DNA from: UBA11164 sp002420085
GTDB lineage: Bacteria; Pseudomonadota; Gammaproteobacteria; Xanthomonadales; Xanthomonadaceae
Direction of reading: 5' to 3'
DNA length: 10,638 nt
NCBI GenBank assembly: GCA_031976395.1
Contig: DALYLJ010000110.1
Span: 1-10,638 of the forward strand
Shown here: positions 9,189-10,638 of the stretch, in pieces
Layout of the letters: every line of letters begins with the position of its first letter
Numbering within the stretch: the stretch's first letter is position 1
Translations under genes and position numbers: made by a program
The notes under the pieces: generated by a model
The model's database searches: none
The model's input: only the letters and a program-made list of their open reading frames with translations
Told to the model about the DNA's origin: nothing

Positions 9189-9202
9189 GCTTGTGCTAGG
9201 CT
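9174..9202 (+). promoter_or_regulatory. Candidate sigma-70 promoter for cas3
   Basis: An extended -10 element TGCTAGGCT (9194-9202; hexamer TAGGCT at 9197-9202) is preceded, 17 bases upstream, by GTGATA (9174-9179), which matches TTGACA at four of six positions. The predicted start is near 9209, leaving a leader of about 268 bases before the cas3 ATG. Confidence 0.5.
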
Positions 9203-9395
9203 CGAACAACGGCACAACGGACATCACCGATCCAATCGCATCGATCCCCGCCACGGAAGACCCACACACCCCACCGCCATCGCCATCGCATGGACCGCCA
9301 CCGTCCACCGCCGCACTCCTCACCCCCCGATCACATCGCGTGCCAAGGCCGGCGCGCGCGCCGGACCCGACCTGCCGTCGGACGGGCTCGGCTTA

Positions 9396-9426
9396 TCCGG
9401 ACATGTCCAGGATGGACGTGTCCGGA
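9396..9426 (+). promoter_or_regulatory. 13-bp-stem hairpin upstream of cas3
   Basis: TCCGGACATGTCC (9396-9408) pairs with GGACGTGTCCGGA (9414-9426) across a five-base loop. Twelve pairs are Watson-Crick, and the remaining pair is a U-G wobble in RNA. Four T residues lie at 9429-9432, two bases after the stem. Each arm also contains a ten-base palindrome-like unit (GGACATGTCC, GGACGTGTCC), 15 bases apart, so DNA-level operators are an alternative. It lies 50-81 bases before the cas3 ATG and could be an attenuator, an RNA-stabilising element or a regulator's binding site. Confidence 0.6.
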
Positions 9427-9476
9427 CCTTTTCGAGGCCCGGATCGGATGACCTCTCGAATCGAACGGATCGCAGC

Positions 9477-10638
9477 ATGAGCCCGGCCAACGCCGCCAGC
9501 GATCGGCCCATCGACGACGGCCCACGCGCGCCGCCCAGCGAATCGCCACTCGCCCACACCCGCCCCGATCCCGCCGCCCCCGACACCTGGCACGACCACG
9601 GACTGGCCGACCACCTGCACAGCGTCGCCCGGCTCGCCCGCGACTTCGCCGGTGACTTCGACGCCAGCACCTGGGCCGAAGCCGCCGGCCGCTGGCACGA
9701 TCTGGGCAAGTACAGCCCCGACTTCCAGTCCTACATCCGCCGAGCCAGCGGCCGCGATCGCGCCGACGCTCACATCGAAGGCCGGCCCGGCCGGGTCAAC
9801 CACTCCAGTGCCGGCGCCCTGCATGCCGTCGAAACCCTCGGCGCCATGGGCAAAGTGTTGGCACAGGTGATCATGGCCCACCACGCCGGCCTGTACGATG
9901 GCGAGGGCATCACCGAGCGCCTCGCCCGCGACCACGACTGCCTGGCCGCCGCCATGGCCGGAGCGCCACCGGACGACGTGCTCACCGCGCCGACACTGGG
10001 TCCACCGAACGTGCCCGGCGGCGCCGGCACGCCGGGCGCCTACGCGCTGTGGCTGCGGCTGTTGTTCTCCTGTCTGGTCGATGCCGACTTCCTCGACACC
10101 GAATCATTCATGGACGAGGGCAAGGCCGCCAACCGCAGCGGCTGGCCCGACCTCGCCTCGCTCAAGCCCCTGCTCGACGCCCATCTCGACCGACTTGCCA
10201 GCACAGCAACCTCATCGCGAGTAAACGCCGCCCGCGCCGACATCCTGGCCCAATGCCGCACCGCCGCCGACCTGCCGCCGGGCGTGTTCACCCTCAGTGT
10301 GCCCACCGGCGGCGGCAAGACCCTCGCCGGCATGGCCTTCGCGCTCGACCACGCCCTGCGCCACGGCCAGCGTCGGATCATCCACGTCATCCCCTACACC
10401 AGCATCATCGAGCAGACCGCCGACGTGTTCCGCAAGGTGTTCGGCGACGCCGTGGTCGAACACCACAGCAACACCGAGAGCGACGGCAACGACGACGCCC
10501 GCTCCCGCCTCGCCTGCGAGAACTGGGACGCACCGATCATCGTCACCACCACCGTGCAGTTCTTCGAATCGCTGTTCGCCGCCCGCACCAGCCGCTGCCG
10601 CAAGCTGCACAACATCGTCAACAGCGTGGTGGTGCTGG
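9477..10638 (+). CDS. cas3: CRISPR-associated helicase-nuclease Cas3 (type I-C-like), 3' end cut off
   Basis: Cas3 is the nuclease-helicase recruited by Cascade to degrade target DNA in type I CRISPR interference. The 387 residues present cover the HD nuclease domain and the start of the helicase. HD-domain metal ligands are visible: H46 in ADHLHSVA, H74-D75 in GRWHDLGKYSPDF, H109 in VNHSSAGA, H135-H136 in AHHAGL, and D203 in LVDADFLDTE. The helicase begins with Walker A PTGGGKT (276-282), then IPYTSIIEQTADVF (305-318) and ENWDAPIIVTTTVQFFESLF (348-367). The SRCRKLHNI stretch (372-380) is characteristic of the type I-C-like Cas3 group; the DExD/H box falls just past the edge. About 23 extra residues precede the usual AHT-type beginning, but no other start codon is available there. 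Only a weak SD is seen. Other cas genes should follow to the right. Confidence 0.95.
   Translation, partial: MSPANAASDRPIDDGPRAPPSESPLAHTRPDPAAPDTWHDHGLADHLHSVARLARDFAGDFDASTWAEAAGRWHDLGKYSPDFQSYIRRASGRDRADAHIEGRPGRVNHSSAGALHAVETLGAMGKVLAQVIMAHHAGLYDGEGITERLARDHDCLAAAMAGAPPDDVLTAPTLGPPNVPGGAGTPGAYALWLRLLFSCLVDADFLDTESFMDEGKAANRSGWPDLASLKPLLDAHLDRLASTATSSRVNAARADILAQCRTAADLPPGVFTLSVPTGGGKTLAGMAFALDHALRHGQRRIIHVIPYTSIIEQTADVFRKVFGDAVVEHHSNTESDGNDDARSRLACENWDAPIIVTTTVQFFESLFAARTSRCRKLHNIVNSVVVL

Larger units (their letters stand above)
9145..9476. other. cas3 upstream region: promoter, half-site array and structured leader
   Basis: This 332-base stretch separates the small membrane protein gene from cas3. 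Its first 60 bases are locally richer in A and T and carry the half-site array and promoter described separately. The rest is C-rich, contains no CRISPR repeat and no recognised gene, and ends with the hairpin at 9396-9426. A 25-codon open frame starts at ATG 9403, inside the hairpin, and its TGA overlaps the cas3 start in ATGA; there is no protein evidence that it is translated. Confidence 0.6.

Noticed and set aside
9145..9476. CRISPR array or leader upstream of cas3
   Set aside because: No repeat of 28-37 bases recurs; the only repeated elements are short half-sites and one hairpin.

Overview
The window is GC-rich DNA with tightly packed genes and looks like a chromosomal piece of a gammaproteobacterium. 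The type II secretion genes, the RssA-type patatin, the Blc-type lipocalin and a small 'WLPFWLV' membrane protein together suggest a Xanthomonadales (Lysobacterales)-like host; this is inference from protein character, not a database match. I see no tRNA, rRNA, insertion sequence or CRISPR array.

Layout. Positions 1-5538 read leftward and carry gspC, gspD and gspE of a type II secretion system, followed 57 bases later by an ABC-type ATPase of the RecF/OLD-like superfamily that runs off the left edge. gspD and gspE overlap by eight bases. No gspF or pseudopilin genes follow, so the rest of the secretion system must be elsewhere. A 240-base divergent region (5539-5778) holds a degenerate 12-base tandem repeat and a -10-like box only a few bases before the next start codon.

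Positions 5779-7705 read rightward: a YafY-type HTH-WYL regulator, then a patatin-like phospholipase that starts inside the regulator's last codons. A Blc-type outer-membrane lipocalin lipoprotein (7750-8388, leftward) converges on the patatin gene with 44 bases between them. A 130-residue, probably two-span membrane protein (8752-9144, rightward) follows after a 363-base gap.

The right end is the beginning of a CRISPR-Cas locus. From 9477 to the window edge is the HD-nuclease half and first helicase motifs of Cas3, most like type I-C Cas3. Its upstream region is the most information-rich non-coding part of the window: three alternating TCACG/CGTGA half-sites lie over a candidate promoter at 9161-9202, and a 13-bp-stem hairpin lies at 9396-9426. 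These suggest that this CRISPR locus is regulated at initiation, and possibly also by an RNA structure in a leader of about 270 bases.

No clearly new multi-gene system is visible inside the window. The best leads are the Cas3 control region, the GspE that lacks its zinc-binding cysteines, and the truncated ATPase at the left edge.
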